Origin: Anaeramoeba flamelloides
Lineage: Eukaryota > Metamonada > Anaeramoebidae
DNA: 64,000 bases
Assembly (NCBI GenBank): GCA_027625915.1
Contig: JANTQA010000012.1
Span: 4,858,501 to 4,922,500, forward strand
Direction: 5' to 3'
Positions 35,778 through 48,150 of this stretch are shown in pieces (position 1 is the stretch's first letter; each line of letters starts with the position of its first letter). The notes beneath the pieces are model-generated. The model searched no databases. It saw nothing but the letters and a program-made list of their open reading frames with translations, and had not been told where the DNA came from. The position numbers were made by a program, and so were the translations under genes.

Positions 35778-35972
35778 CAATCAGCACTGCTTTTAAGGTA
35801 CAAACTTTCAAGGAAATTTAATACACAAAAAAAACTCAAATTAAGGTATATTTTTAGGAATTGTTTTATCTCAAATTATTTTACTAGAATTTGAATTTTG
35901 TGCCTCAATTTGTGATTTTTTGTGTGACTTAAATTTCGTTCAATTTTTATTTCTTAAAAGTTGAACTGGCCG
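35778..35972. mobile_element. Palindromic MITE, diverged copy
   Basis: TA flanks (35776-35777, 35973-35974) bound a 195-bp palindrome. It keeps the core TTTTAAGGTACAAACTTTCA and AAATTTCGTT, with altered ends (CAATCAGCAC). Confidence 0.7.
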
Positions 35973-36059
35973 TAGTTGAATATATTTTCAATTTAAATTT
36001 CAATTATCATCAAGATATTATTACAAACCATTTGTTTTTATTTTTATGTTAAAAGTCTC

Positions 36060-36500
36060 AAAGAATTTTCCACAATATAATGTTGATTTGAATTGATTAA
36101 AATGGTGTTCCCAGTGTTGAATGACTTATCCTTTATCCTTATCTCAACATTCTATTGTCGTATTTAATTTTTTCTTTTGTTATTGTTTCAACATTTTTGG
36201 ATTTTTTTAATCATCAACAAAAAGCATAAACAAAGATTTTTTTCTCAGTGAAATTGGAAATAAAAGTATTTTGTATAATAATAGCAATATATTACAATTG
36301 GGTGAATCTCAAAACGAAATATAAATGGGACTTTTATAGTTAGAAGGATTCCATAAAATAATAATTATCCCAAATAATATACTTGTTAGGTTTTTAAATA
36401 GTTGGATTTGGTGGAATTCGAGAAGTAATTATGATCAGAATTTATCAACTTTTTAAACGACAAAATAGCTATAAGTTTTCTTGGAAGAATCTTAAATTAT
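36060..36500 (+). repeat. Dispersed repeat (family R1), copy 2
   Basis: Inverted relative of 22640-23060, with the same order of landmarks on the opposite strand. The frame kept at 22740-22943 is not open here. Confidence 0.6.
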
Positions 36501-36679
36501 CTTCTCCCAAAAAAAAAAATATTTATTTTAAAAAAAATAAAAATTGAACTAATTTTATCAATTCTTTTCACTTTTTTATATTGTATAACATTCCTTTAAA
36601 AAAAATATCAAATAATTTATTTAAATTTTTTTTAGTGTATCCACAGTTGTTTCAATAACCGGTTTTGACGATTTTGTTT

Positions 36680-37230
36680 GTAAACTAAAATTCAAAATTT
36701 TCCACACTACTAAAACCATCCAAACAATCACAATAATACAATTTCATTGAAATTGGAGATAATTTTGATTTTTTGAAAATATGAAAATCATTTTTTCATC
36801 TTTTAGTTTTTGTTTTCGTTTCATTGTTTGAATTACTTAATTTGCTTTGGTTAGATCAAAATTTTTTACAACAATTGATATTAGGTTAAACTTGAGTTGT
36901 TCCAAATCGAAGAACTCAAATAAAATTAGTTACTAGTATATAACCATTTGATCGATCAATATTCCTAATAGAATTTCAACAAATTTACCAATGTATTTTT
37001 TTGTTTTGCTCTCTCCCTAATTTTTAAAACACCGATGATTTATTTGTATTGATAATTATTTATTTATTGTTTTGTGAGTATTGTAATTTATAAACAAGTG
37101 TTAATATTTCAATTAGTGAATGAGTTCTAATTTGATAAATCTTCTTGAATTAATTAAATAAGTTTTTTTTTTCTTCACAAATTGAATATTGGTATGTTAA
37201 AAATTTTGATTGGGGTTAAGTTTTTCAAAA
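36680..37230 (+). repeat. Dispersed repeat (family R3), copy 1
   Basis: About 550 bp matched in reverse complement at about 47600-48150, with long identical runs such as TTGATCGATCAATATTCCTA, ATTGAATTACTTAATTTGC-like text and CAATCACAATAATACAATTT. It is among the best-preserved pairs in the window and looks recent. Confidence 0.75.
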
Positions 37231-38120
37231 ATATTTGTGTTTTTTTTTAAATAACTTTTGTTATTTTTTTTAAAACCATTTTATTTTTTTATTTAATCGT
37301 GGTTTTATGTTATTAATTTGTTGTTTTCGAAAAATACAGCTCAGTGTTACTATAATTTCAAATTAATATATATATATATATAATAGATCATTTTATCAAG
37401 TGTTTTTCTACAACCTTCACGACTTTTTCTCCTGATAAAAGAGATCTAATTCAACTAAATTTAAACAAAAAAAACGCGAAAACTCACACCCCTAAATCTT
37501 TCAATATGAATAAATAAAAAAAAAACATAAAAAGGATAAAAAGAGTTTCTAAAAAACATTTTTTACTGGTATCTCCACATGAGAAAAAAAATGAGATAGT
37601 AATTTTTCAAAGTTTTTTGAGAAAAAGAAATGAAAAAAAATAAATTCATTTCAAATTCTTTTTTTTCTTACGTCAATCATCTTCAAATCTTATCTTGTTA
37701 TTAGATTATTATTTTTATTTGGTTCTTTTTTTGGCTAAATTGGGTGAAATAAGAATCCAAAATGAAAGAAAAATTTCATAATGAATCAAAAGTTAATTAC
37801 AGATATTTTTTCTGATTAAAATTATACAAGATAATGACCAATTGACCAAATTATTTAAAAATAAATTCTTTTTCAACAATTTTCATAATGAGAGCAAATT
37901 AAATCTCTTAAAAGATTAATTTTCATTGATTATATCAAGATCTTTCAATTTTTCATTAAAAGAAAAAATATTTGGAAAAAATTTGAAAAAAAATTTCTTT
38001 TATGACTTCGGGAGGACATATTATTGTCAAGACGTACTTCGCTGTTAAAAATAAAGATAACTTTACTCGTTTGAAATTTCAACAACAATTAAAGATCAAA
38101 AACAATTTCAAAAATTTTTC
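37231..38120. other. AT-rich spacer, no gene seen
   Basis: Contains a short TA microsatellite at 37366-37382 and no exon-like text. Confidence 0.4.
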
Positions 38121-38697
38121 TTAAGGAACTAGTTTCTATTATTTATTTTGTGCCAATTTTTGAATAAAGATTTCTTCTCTAGTAATAAGTTTAATATTGA
38201 AAATAAACAGGTTTTTCAAATCTAAGTAATGACAATAAATGTTTCTCAGTCTGTATTAAATTTAGGATATAAAATTTAATAGAGATTAGTCCATTAACAA
38301 CATTTAAAAACACAAAATTTCAAAAACAACAGATAAAGATTAATAAAAATTAATTAATAAAGTCAATATGGGTTATTGAAACAAATGTACTATTAATTGA
38401 AAAATAAATCGGACAAAATTTTCATTTATCTTTCCAAAATTAAATTATGATTTCAAAAATCCTTGAATACAGAATTTTGATAGTCCCTATCCTCTAACCA
38501 CGTTAAACACGTTATATGGTTGAAAAATAATTCGATTTTCCAAGATTATTTCAAAGATTTTTTTGGGAAAGATGAATGAAAATTTTGTCCGATTTATTTT
38601 ACAATTAACAGTATGATCACATACCATTAAAAAACAATACTCTTCGAATATCTCTCTCAAATTTTTAAAATATCTTATGGTGTAGCTACTCCCTTAA
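38121..38697. mobile_element. TTAA-flanked element, 0.57 kb
   Basis: Left end TTAAGGAACTAG and right end GTAGCTACTCCCTTAA give related inverted termini inside TTAA. Internally, an inverted repeat pairs about 38385-38440 with about 38570-38625 (AATCGGACAAAATTTTCATT and its inverse). There is no coding frame. The left end differs from the family consensus, so the boundary is less certain than for 5929-7152. Confidence 0.45.
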
Positions 38698-39169
38698 ATC
38701 AAGTTACTCTTTGCTCTTGTTTTTTTAAATTTCTTTTTTTAAAATATTTGACTCAAACATCTTGAAAGGATTAGTAACTTTCAATTTAAGTTAAATTAAA
38801 TGTTAATTGAGTTTGTTGTTTATTAGAAAAAAAAATGAGATCTCAATAAGTTTCTTCCTTAACATTTGATTAATTTCGAATAACCAAATATGAACTTGAA
38901 AAAAAAGCACAAAAAACAAAGTTGTAAAACAATTTCTGTTTGAAGCCATCAATTTACAACCTTTTCGTTTTTTCTTTTAATATGATTTTTGATTTTGATG
39001 ACTCAAGCTAATTTGATTTGGTTCTTAAACATTGGGATACAAACCTCACAAATGTGTTGTCCCACAGCGTTTGGCGTTTTAAATATTCCTGTATCATTGT
39101 CTTTTCACAAAGATCCTTCCAAGAATCTCAATAAGAAGGATTTCATTTTTTTCAAATTTTTTAGTAAAA

Positions 39170-39995
39170 ATGAAATTTATTTTATTTTCCTTAATTTTAT
39201 TTACCCTATTTGTCTCAAAGATAAATACTATTACAATCACTGTTCCCCCAAGTAGTAAAGAATGTATATTTGAAAAAATTGATAAACGAACAAGCGTTAC
39301 TTTGTTGTATCAAGTTGTAAGTGGAGGAGGAATGGATATCAACCCAGAAGTATGATCTTTTTCTTTTATTTATTTTTTTTCTTTTTTTTTTCCTTTTTTG
39401 TTGAAATTTCGAAAAAAAAACGAAAACGAAAACTAAAACAAAAACAAAAACAAAAACAAACAAACCAAAAATAAAAAAAAAAAATAAACCAAAAATCGTG
39501 GCATTTTTTAAATAATTTTACTTCTTTGATTATTGAAAAACTAAAAACATTAAAACACGAACAACACAGATTACTGGCCCTGATGGTATTGTAATTTATC
39601 GAAGAGATCGTGAAAAGGAAGGAAAATTTACCTTTTTGTCGCGAACTACGGGAATTTACAAGTTTTGTTTTGGAAACGAAATGTCTCATGTAACTTCCAA
39701 GCAAGTCAATTTCGATCTCCAATTTTCAGGTGGACACAGCAACTCTGAGATTGCCAAAAAAGAACATTTAACACCACTTGAAAACGGCGTTTTAGAATTA
39801 CAAGAACAATTAAGAAGTATCCTTTCAGAGCAAAGGTACCTTAAAGTAAGGGAGCACATCCACAGAAACACAACAGAAAGCACAAACTCTCGTGTGCTAT
39901 GGTGGAACTTTCTTCAAACATTCTTATTAATTGCAATCAGTGCCACACAAATCATCTATGTAAGAAGAATTTTTGAAAGAAGAAGGAGAATCTAA
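39170..39995 (+). CDS. p24-family cargo receptor, TMED2/p24-beta-like, two exons
   Basis: Exons 39170-39349 and 39570-39995 encode 201 residues; the 220-bp intron has a GTATGA donor and an ACACAG acceptor. Residues 1-20 form a signal peptide (MKFILFSLILFTLFVSKINT). A GOLD domain follows, with CIFEKI and YKFCFGNEMS providing the conserved disulphide cysteines and DINPEITGPDG spanning the splice. A heptad-type coiled coil contains RYLKVREHIHR, then comes a single membrane helix (WWNFLQTFLLIAISATQIIY) and a short basic cytosolic tail VRRIFERRRRI. The spacing and the VREHIHR..T.STNSRVLWW block match p24-beta (TMED2). Such proteins cycle between ER and Golgi in COPII and COPI vesicles. The tail carries dibasic residues; the usual second Phe of the FF motif is Ile. 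Confidence 0.93.
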
Positions 39996-40466
39996 AATTT
40001 GCTTTCTTTTTGAATTTCGATTCGACCAATGAACAATTTCCTAAACTTGTCTGTTTGTTTTTACTTTTGAATAATGTTTTTTTACTCTTTCTTTTATTTC
40101 CTTTTTCAATAAAATCCAAACAATTCAACTATTCCTTTGTTTTTAACTTTTTATTGCTTTGATCAAAATATATTTTTTTTTAATTCTCACACAAACCTAA
40201 TTATTGAGACACAAAAATGAAAGTTTTTTTTTAGAGAGTGTGCACATTTAAAAATCAATTTTACTGCAATTTACCCATTCAGATGATGATTTTACCATTT
40301 AATTTTTAAATTTTAGGCTGTTTAGAACAAATAAATAAATTTTTGTTTTTTTTATTTTGCAAGTTTGTTTTCTTATCTTATTCAAAACACTTGGGGGAAT
40401 TTGTCCAATGTTCAGTAATTTTTGAATAAACAGAGAAATGACATTTTGAAAAATTGGAAATTACTG
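39996..40466. other. 3' flank of the p24-like gene
   Basis: Ordinary AT-rich flank with no further structure seen. Confidence 0.4.
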
Positions 40467-41059
40467 TTAAGGGATCAGTCTTCTACAACAACTTTTTAAA
40501 ATATGTTATTGGTGATATTCTTTACTTTCAAATTTTGTATATGCCAAGTGTCAAAAATTCTGATCGACTAAGAAGCCCATAAAAGAAAATTAGTTTAGTT
40601 AGATCAATTTTTTTTTTCCAGTTTTTCGAAAAAATAAACTATTAAATTCATTTTATTTCTTATTTTGTAAAACTTTTTTACAATGTTTATTGTCATTTCC
40701 AATAATTTTTACACAATAACAAGTCTTTGTTTACATGAATAATAATAAGAATATTTTTTTTCTTTTTTGAGATAATTCTTTTGTTAACAAAATAATTGTT
40801 TTATTCAAGTGATTTAAAAATAATTATATTTGATTTAAGAAGGATGGTTCAACTCATAAAAATTTTCAAGTCATTTAAAAATCTACTTTGAACTTTTGTT
40901 TTTGTTTTAAGATGAAATTCGATTTTTCAAAAAAAAAATTTTCTTCAAGATATTTGTGAATTCGTTAATTTTATCCTCAAAATTCAAAATCAATTTTTTT
41001 CTGATAAAAATGATTTAAATTGCTATAAGATTTCTTGTGAATAAGACCAAACAATTTGT

Positions 41060-41090
<31 letters not shown>

Positions 41091-41640
41091 CATTTTTAAA
41101 ATTTTTTTGCAATTTTTTTACATTTTTTGAAAACCCAGAAAATAACTTATTTAAAACATTAAAGAAAATTTTTTTTTTGTGAAATGATCTCAATTTTATT
41201 GGGGAAAGTTTGTTAAGCTTCTATCAAATATTCATTTATTTAACTACCAATATTAAAATTAATTTTATTTGTTGTGATTTATATTGAAAATATTAATCAA
41301 TTAAAAAGAATAACCAAATAAAAAATTTTCTTTCGAAAATCGATACTTTTTAACATAAAACGAAAAAAATGTTTTTCCCATTTTCAAGAATTAACTTAAT
41401 TGTTCATAAAAATAATGTGTTACTTTTTTGAGATTTATAAACGAGACATGTGAAATATGGATTTCTAAAAAGAGACCCATATTAATAATTTGTGTTTCGA
41501 CTTCTGAAATGGACAAATTAACCTTATTTAAACAATTTATTAATTTGAGTATATTTTTTGAAATCCAAAATGTCACATGCCTTCAAGATAAAATGAAAAA
41601 AAGTAATTAATTATTTTTTTTAACAATTAAGTTAAGAATC
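40467..41640. mobile_element. TTAA-ended element, one end preserved
   Basis: It starts TTAAGGGATCAGTC and aligns in reverse complement with most of 56430-57559 (landmarks TTCTACAACAAC, ATATGTTATTGGTGATATTC-like text, CCAAGTGTCAAAAATTCTG, CGACTAAGAA). Its far part (about 41440-41585) is itself an inverted repeat, and no matching TTAA end was found there. A (TA)14 microsatellite lies inside at about 41059-41088. Confidence 0.6.
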
Positions 41641-41879
41641 TAGTTATTTACATTTGATTTGCTGCCGACTCTAACAATGACTTGAAACAAAATAGGGTAT
41701 TGTGAAATTGACCTTCTTTCTATTTATAAAATTCAACAAAAAAAAAAATTCCTCGGAGTCTAATTGATAAAAAATGCTCTCAAAAAAAAAAAAAATTTAA
41801 AAGAATTCTTGATTTATAAAATTCAAATTTTGAAAAAAATACAATAGTTTCTCTTTTTAAATTTCCAAATGGTTAAATT

Positions 41880-42330
41880 TCTACAGTTTAAAAACAAATT
41901 AGTTTCCCTCAAGTTCACAATCAATTTAGTTCCATTTAATCTAATTTGTGGTTATTTTCTAACCCCCTACATTTGAAAAAGTAAGGATTTTGTAACATTC
42001 TTGATAAACCAATAACTTGATTTGCCAAATTAAAAAAAAAAAAAAAATTGAAAAAAATCTTTGAGGAATCAAAAAGCGTCAAAAATTGGCACTAAAAAAC
42101 CAACTCGGCTGTTTTCAAAATTACGATTAAAACCAATATAAATGGAAATTTCGTGTGTCTCAGTGGGACTTTTTTTCTTAAAATTTCCTCTTTTTTGATT
42201 GTTGATTTTTGGTGATCGATGGAACTTCACATGTTGGTTAGTTTTTGATTGTTTTTAGGTGTTCATAAAAATTATAATTTTTTTTTTCCATTTCAGAGAA
42301 TTAATTTTAACCGTAATGAATCAACCATTT
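41880..42330 (+). repeat. Dispersed direct repeat (family D1), copy 2
   Basis: Diverged direct copy of 2110-2580 (TAATTTGTGGTTATTTTCTA, AAAGTAAGGATTTTGTAACA, GTTTTTGATTGTTTTTAGGT). Confidence 0.7.
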
Positions 42331-42888
42331 ATTCAGGAAATTGCCTTGAAGACTTTAGACATGAGAATAATCCAATTTTGTCGAATTTCAAACTCTGATA
42401 TTTTTATAGATCAATAAATAATAAGTAGAAAATAAATAAAAAAGTTTCCTTTTCGTTCAATTTCCACTTTTTTATAACAAAAAATCTTGATATTATTTTT
42501 GAAAAATTCCTCCACATTTTAAAAACAACTTTACCCAAAAAAATAATTTCTTTTCATTATTCAATGCCAGATCATAAGGAACCAAACCGACATTAATAGT
42601 TGGCATTTTTTTTGATTATTTTGAATTAGTTAGGTCTTTGTCCTTAAATTAATATGTATAAAAATAAATTCAATTTATTAACAAACCTGAAACACTTGAC
42701 AATAAACTCTTGTTAAAAGATTCAAAATAACACTGTTTAATATTTAAATTCAATTACACACCAAAAATCTGTTCTTTAATTCTGATGTGTGTAAAAAATT
42801 GGAATTATTCTCGTTAACTGGCATTACAATTTATTTTTTTTGCTTTATTTCTTTAAAAAAATTATATTATCTTTTTGTTAATATTGAA

Positions 42889-45082
42889 ATGTCTTTAGAA
42901 AGTGTTATTCTATCAAAAGTTAAAGAATCTCCCTTTGACACAAGGGAGTTAAGTAAGAAACTTAAAATCGATTACAACAAATTAATACAAGCTATGAAAA
43001 GCCTTGAATACAACAAAGTTTTAGAATGCAAAATTCAAGTTCTCAATGAAATCGTGTTAACAGAATCAGGAAAAAAGTGTCTTACAGCAGGAACACCAGA
43101 ATCGAGAATGTTTCATGCAATCCCAGAAAACGGGATCAAAAAATCTGAATTAATGGTAAGTATCCCTCTTTGCCACTGATCTATTATAAAGATCAACTTT
43201 CAGACAAAACAAGAAAACGAACTTTTTTTGTTTGCCTTTTTTGAGTGCTTTTCTTGTCCAATTGTAAAACAAATGATAACAACTATAAAAACACCTTTAA
43301 ACATTGTTGGAATTAATTGACCCTATTCAAAATTTTCATTCCTTCTTTTGAAATCCAAAATAAAATCAAAAAAAATAACTACAATTGAATCGAAATAAAA
43401 TCAGAAACAATTTGGTAGAGAAGGTCAACCAACTTTTGGACAATGTATGAAATGTGGGTGGATTAGATCTGAAAAGATTGAAACAAAAGAACAAGAGCAA
43501 GAAAAAGAAAAACCAAAACAAAAAGGAAAAAAAAAAAAAAAACAAAGACCAGATTTAATGCTTTTCAGAAAAGTTGAAGAAATAAACGATCGTGTTTTGG
43601 AAGATCTGAAAATTATTCACGACAAGATGTCTGAAAAATTAAATAAAAAAACACTTGACATTCTCAAAAGAAGGAAATTGATCACAACAATCCAAACAAA
43701 ATCTTTTGTTGTGTCACAAGGACCTGAATATGAAAAATACACAACCACTCAAAAAATCGAATATCAGACTTGTCTTAAAAAAGGTATGCTTCAAAAAAAT
43801 AACTGGAAAAGTCATACATTTAAGAAATACAATTTTAAATCTTTAGGTGTCCCAACACAAGGTACATTCCTTCTTTTTTTTTTTTTTTTTTTTTATTTCT
43901 TTTTCTTTTTGAAATTCTCTTTTTTTTGATTTTTGTTCGTTGTTCTTTCGATGGGTAATGAACACAAACGTCTGAAAACATAAAATAAACAACAAAAAAC
44001 AAACTTTTGGTCATGAAAACAAACAATAAAAACCAAACATTTGAGTATCAAAACTAAACACAATCAAAAACAAACCCAAAATAAAAATAAACTGAACCAA
44101 AATTAAACATCATAAAACTAAACATAAACCTAAACTTAACAAATACAAATAAACACAAAATTAAACAGGAGGATCTTTACAACCGATTTTGAAAGTAAGA
44201 TCTGAAATGCGAAAGGCCTTTTTAGAAATGGGATTCGAAGAAATGAAGACCAATAGATATGTTGAATCCTCTTTTTGGAATTTCGATGCCTTGTTTCAAC
44301 CGCAACAGCACCCAGCACGTGATGCACATGACACCTTTTTTATGTCGAACCCAAAGAAGGCAAAGCAAATCCCTGAAGAGTTGATGAAAAAGGTCAAAAC
44401 GACACATGAAACCGGGGGCTATGGATCCATTGGGTGGCGATACAAATGGAGCGAAGAAGAGAGCAGAAAAAACTTACTCCGCACGCACACAACAGCTGTT
44501 TCCTCGAGGACGCTCAGGGAGATTTCGAAGGAGCCATTCAAGCCACGAAGATTTTTCTCCATTGATCGAGTCTTCCGTAATGAAACGCTTGACGCAACAC
44601 TACTTGCCGAGATTCATCAAGTCGAAGGTTTCATCGTTGATAAAAACTTATCGCTTGGCGATTTGATCGGTGTAATTTCAGAATTCTTTACAAAGCTAGG
44701 AATGGAAAAACTGAAATTTAAAGCAGCCTATAATCCTTACACAGAGCCTAGTATGGAAATTTTTGCCTTCCATAACGGACTCAATAAATGGATTGAAATT
44801 GGTAACTCTGGTATATTCAGACCCGAAATGATTCAACCCTTGTTCTCGGGCACAAGGTTTAACGATTATAAAGAAGACGTAAACTTATCCGTCATCACCT
44901 GGGGATTATCAGTTGAAAGACCAACAATGATCCAATACCAAAATAAAGACATCCGTAACCTTGTGGGACATACAGTTGATTTGCAAGTCGTTAAAAAGGG
45001 GCCTATTTGCCGCCTTGGATTCCCAAGAAAGGTAATAAAAGAGAAAAAAATGGACGAAGAAATTAAAAAGGAAAAGAATTAA
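42889..45082 (+). CDS. FARSA: Phenylalanyl-tRNA synthetase alpha subunit, cytosolic, three exons
   Basis: Exons 42889-43155, 43405-43861 and 44169-45082 encode 545 residues (human FARSA is about 508). Introns are 249 and 307 bp (GTAAGT, GTACAT donors). The N-terminal third is winged-helix-like ([21 protein letters not shown]). The catalytic class II core carries [14 protein letters not shown], motif 2 [18 protein letters not shown] (FRNE at 377-380), [21 protein letters not shown] and motif 3 [10 protein letters not shown] (487-496). It charges tRNA-Phe as an alpha2-beta2 enzyme; the beta subunit is not in this window. The ATG at 42889 ([13 protein letters not shown]) is preferred over an upstream in-frame Met that adds a hydrophobic leader. 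A Lys/Glu-rich stretch in exon 2, a small insertion ([12 protein letters not shown]) before motif 3 and a Lys-rich tail explain the extra length. Exon 3 is much more GC-rich than its surroundings. Confidence 0.97.
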
Positions 45083-46640
45083 AGACAATTTTTTCATTTT
45101 TTCTTTTTTTTTTCTTTTTCTTTAACCAACCCTTCCTTATCTTTTTAGACTCTTCTTTATTTCTTTTAGTATTTTAGAATCATTTGATATTTATTTTATA
45201 GAATTCAAAAAAAAAAAAATTACATTTAATTATTCATGTAATAATTTTTTAAATTATGTTTTTAGCAAATTTGAAATAGAACATATAAATAAATTTATCA
45301 ATGGTTTTTGAAACAAATTCGATCAATAAATTCTTCTTCACTTTTTAAAAAATTAATTGTTTTTTTTTTTTTTTTTGAATTCTATCACCAATGAAGCATT
45401 TTGTTTTCTTGAATTTTTTTTATTTTTTTTTGTATTATACATCTATTTTTTTTTTTTTTTATAGACCCGAAATGTATTGACTTTATAATAATTGTGATCC
45501 TTGTTTCAGCTTTGAAAGTTAATTTTATCAGATTAAAATTTTTAAAGAGATGGTATGCTCTATTTTGTAATTTTTATAACTTGGTATAATATATATATAT
45601 ATATCTATACCCCCTCAATCTGGATTTACCTAAATTTCATCAAGTTTTTTAAAAAAAGATTCAAAATGATATTGATGTACTAATATATTTATTTTCTTAT
45701 TTGCCTTTAATCCAAATTTGAATTATAATAAAAAGCCAAAATAATTCAAAGACATAGTTGTTATGTTATTGATTTTATTTTTGAAATTGGAAAAAAAAAT
45801 ATTAATTATTCATTTTTACATTTTTTTTTAATGATTTTTATTTTTTTTTAATTTTTTAAATCAGAAGTTTTATAACTGTAATAGTAATTCAAAACCCAAC
45901 ACATTGATTTATTAATAATTATAATCAAACAGCTTTGTTGATTTTATGATAAAAAAAAATAAATAAAAAAATATAATACAGAGAAATTTTCATTTTTGTT
46001 TTTAGATAAATTGTTAATAAATATTAAATAAAGAGAAAAATGAACTTTATTTCTTTAGGCCAAAATTAAAAGTTTAATATGAATAATTTTCAAAAACTTT
46101 TAATTAAGCAATAGAAAAAAATTGAAAATCAAACAAAAAAAAATAATTGTAAAACAATTTTATTTATTAAATTGGACTAAAAAAAATATAAGCATTTTAA
46201 TAGATAAAATAATCAACACTCAATTTATAAAAAAAAAATAAAAACAACTCTGAAATATTATTAAAAGATAATAAAATAATCTTCGAAACCAAATTTTTTT
46301 TATTGCATTTTGTTATTGGTAAAAATTTGAATAATATATTTGTGAAATTTGAATTTATCCTTTCAAAATTTATCCATATCTTGGGAAATAAGTTAAGATC
46401 AATAGTCTCTAATTCAATAATATTGTTTTTTTTATATCTAGATTTTAAAAAGTCAAAAATTAAAAAATTGGAAAAATAAAAAAAAAAATCAATAATTAAT
46501 CTAACTCTAACGTTTGGCCAAATCATTTAAATTTGAAAAAAAATCTTGTTGAAAAAATTTCCAAAATTTACAATAAAAACAAATTATATTTTTTTTTTAA
46601 ATTTAATTTATATTTTTTTTTTTATTTTAAAATTATTTAG
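45083..46640. other. AT-rich spacer, no gene seen
   Basis: Contains a TA microsatellite near 45589-45605 and many homopolymers. A 109-codon minus-strand frame at 46197-46526 looks random. Confidence 0.4.
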
Positions 46641-46791
46641 AATCAAATAAAGATATTGTTATTGAATGGAAACCAATAGATAAAACAAATTTTCTTTGTG
46701 ATATTAAAATATCTTATGGAATGAATAAATTATTTATTGAAGTATTTAGGCAATTTTGGGTGAAAGAGGGCCCTAAAAAATTTCCTCTAAA
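46641..46791 (+). other. Candidate orphan exon
   Basis: A 151-base block follows TTATTTAG and precedes GTAAGA. One frame is open with protein-like composition (IVIEWKPIDKTNFL, then LFIEVFRQFWVKEGP). Start and end phases fit an internal exon, but no partner exons were found within 2 kb. It may be an isolated exon of a gene with large introns, or a gene relic. Confidence 0.3.
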
Positions 46792-46795
46792 GTAA

Positions 46796-47599
46796 GATGT
46801 GTTTTCATCATGAAAACTAGAGGTTTTTGGTGTTTAGACTAACTTTTCAAATGAAGAAAAAAAAAATTTTTTTTGACAAAATTTGGAAAAATAATAAAAT
46901 CACAAAACGAAAAAAAAAATTCCAATGTTGAAATTTTTTTCCAGTTATTTTTTTATTATAAGTAACTTAACAATTTTTAATTATAAAATTTTCTTTCTAA
47001 GATAATTTTTTATAAATTATTTATATTATTATCCTTTGATAACATTTCAAATTTTGAATTTGGTTTGAAATGTTTTTAATATATTTGTAGTGCTAAGGAA
47101 TATATATAACTATAAACCAATAAACCATCATGATTTTTTTTTTATTATTATTATTTTAAAATATAGTCTTTTAAAGCTCTTTCGTACAATTTCCATTTTC
47201 CTTTTTTTATTTTATTTCAAAAAAAGAATTTAATTGTATTAAATAGAAAGAGATATTTACAATTAAATTTATTTAGAAACTTATTTTTTGATTTAAAAAA
47301 GTTTAGGAAATTGTGTGAATGAATTACGAAATGGGAAATTGAACTATATCTCTTTAAAAATATATTTATTCTTTTCGAATGGAAAGTGTTTTAAATGTAT
47401 AATGTCCAAAAAGATACTAATCGTTCAATATATAAATAATTTTGATAACTAATTAAAAGAAAGCACTTGATATTAATATTGGAGAGTAGAAATTCTTTAA
47501 AAAGAGAAAACATAAAAAATTATACAACAAAAAAAGATTTCAAAAAGAAAATATTTTTAATCTTGAAATTGAAAAATAACATAAAATCCAATTTTTGGT
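46796..47599. other. AT-rich spacer, no gene seen
   Basis: No exon-like text was seen after the candidate exon. Confidence 0.4.
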
Positions 47600-48150
47600 G
47601 TAATAGTAACTGGTTTTAATAACTAAACCCCAATTCAAAATTTTTAACACACCTAAATTCGATTGTTTAAAAACAAACTTATTTAATCAATTCAAAAAGA
47701 TTTACCAAATTAGAACAATTCACTAATCGAAATGTTAATGATTGTTTATAATTTACAATACTCACAAAAAAATAAATAAATAATTATCAATACAAATAAA
47801 ACATGGGTGTGTTAAAAATTTTGGAGAGAGTAAAACAAAAAAATACATTGGTAATTTTTTTTAAATTCTATTAGGAATATTGATCGATCAAAGAGTTAGA
47901 TTAGATCAAATAATTGTATTTGAGTTCTTCTCTTTGGAATAACTCAACTTTAACCTCATATAAACCTTGTAGAAAAATTTTGATCCAACGAAGCAAATTA
48001 AGTAATTCAAACAATGAAATGAAAACAAAAACTAAAAGATGAAAAAATGATTTTCATATTTTTCAAAAATCAAAATTATCTCCAATTTCAATGAAATTGT
48101 ATTATTGTGATTGTTTGGATTGTTTTCGTAGTGTGGAAAATTTAGAATTT
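47600..48150 (-). repeat. Dispersed repeat (family R3), copy 2
   Basis: Inverted copy of 36680-37230. It abuts directly on the 48150-49290 repeat, so the junction near 48150 is a composite breakpoint. Confidence 0.75.

Noticed and set aside
46197-46526. 109-codon minus-strand frame
   Set aside because: Composition matches translated AT-rich noise; no conserved blocks and no splice context.
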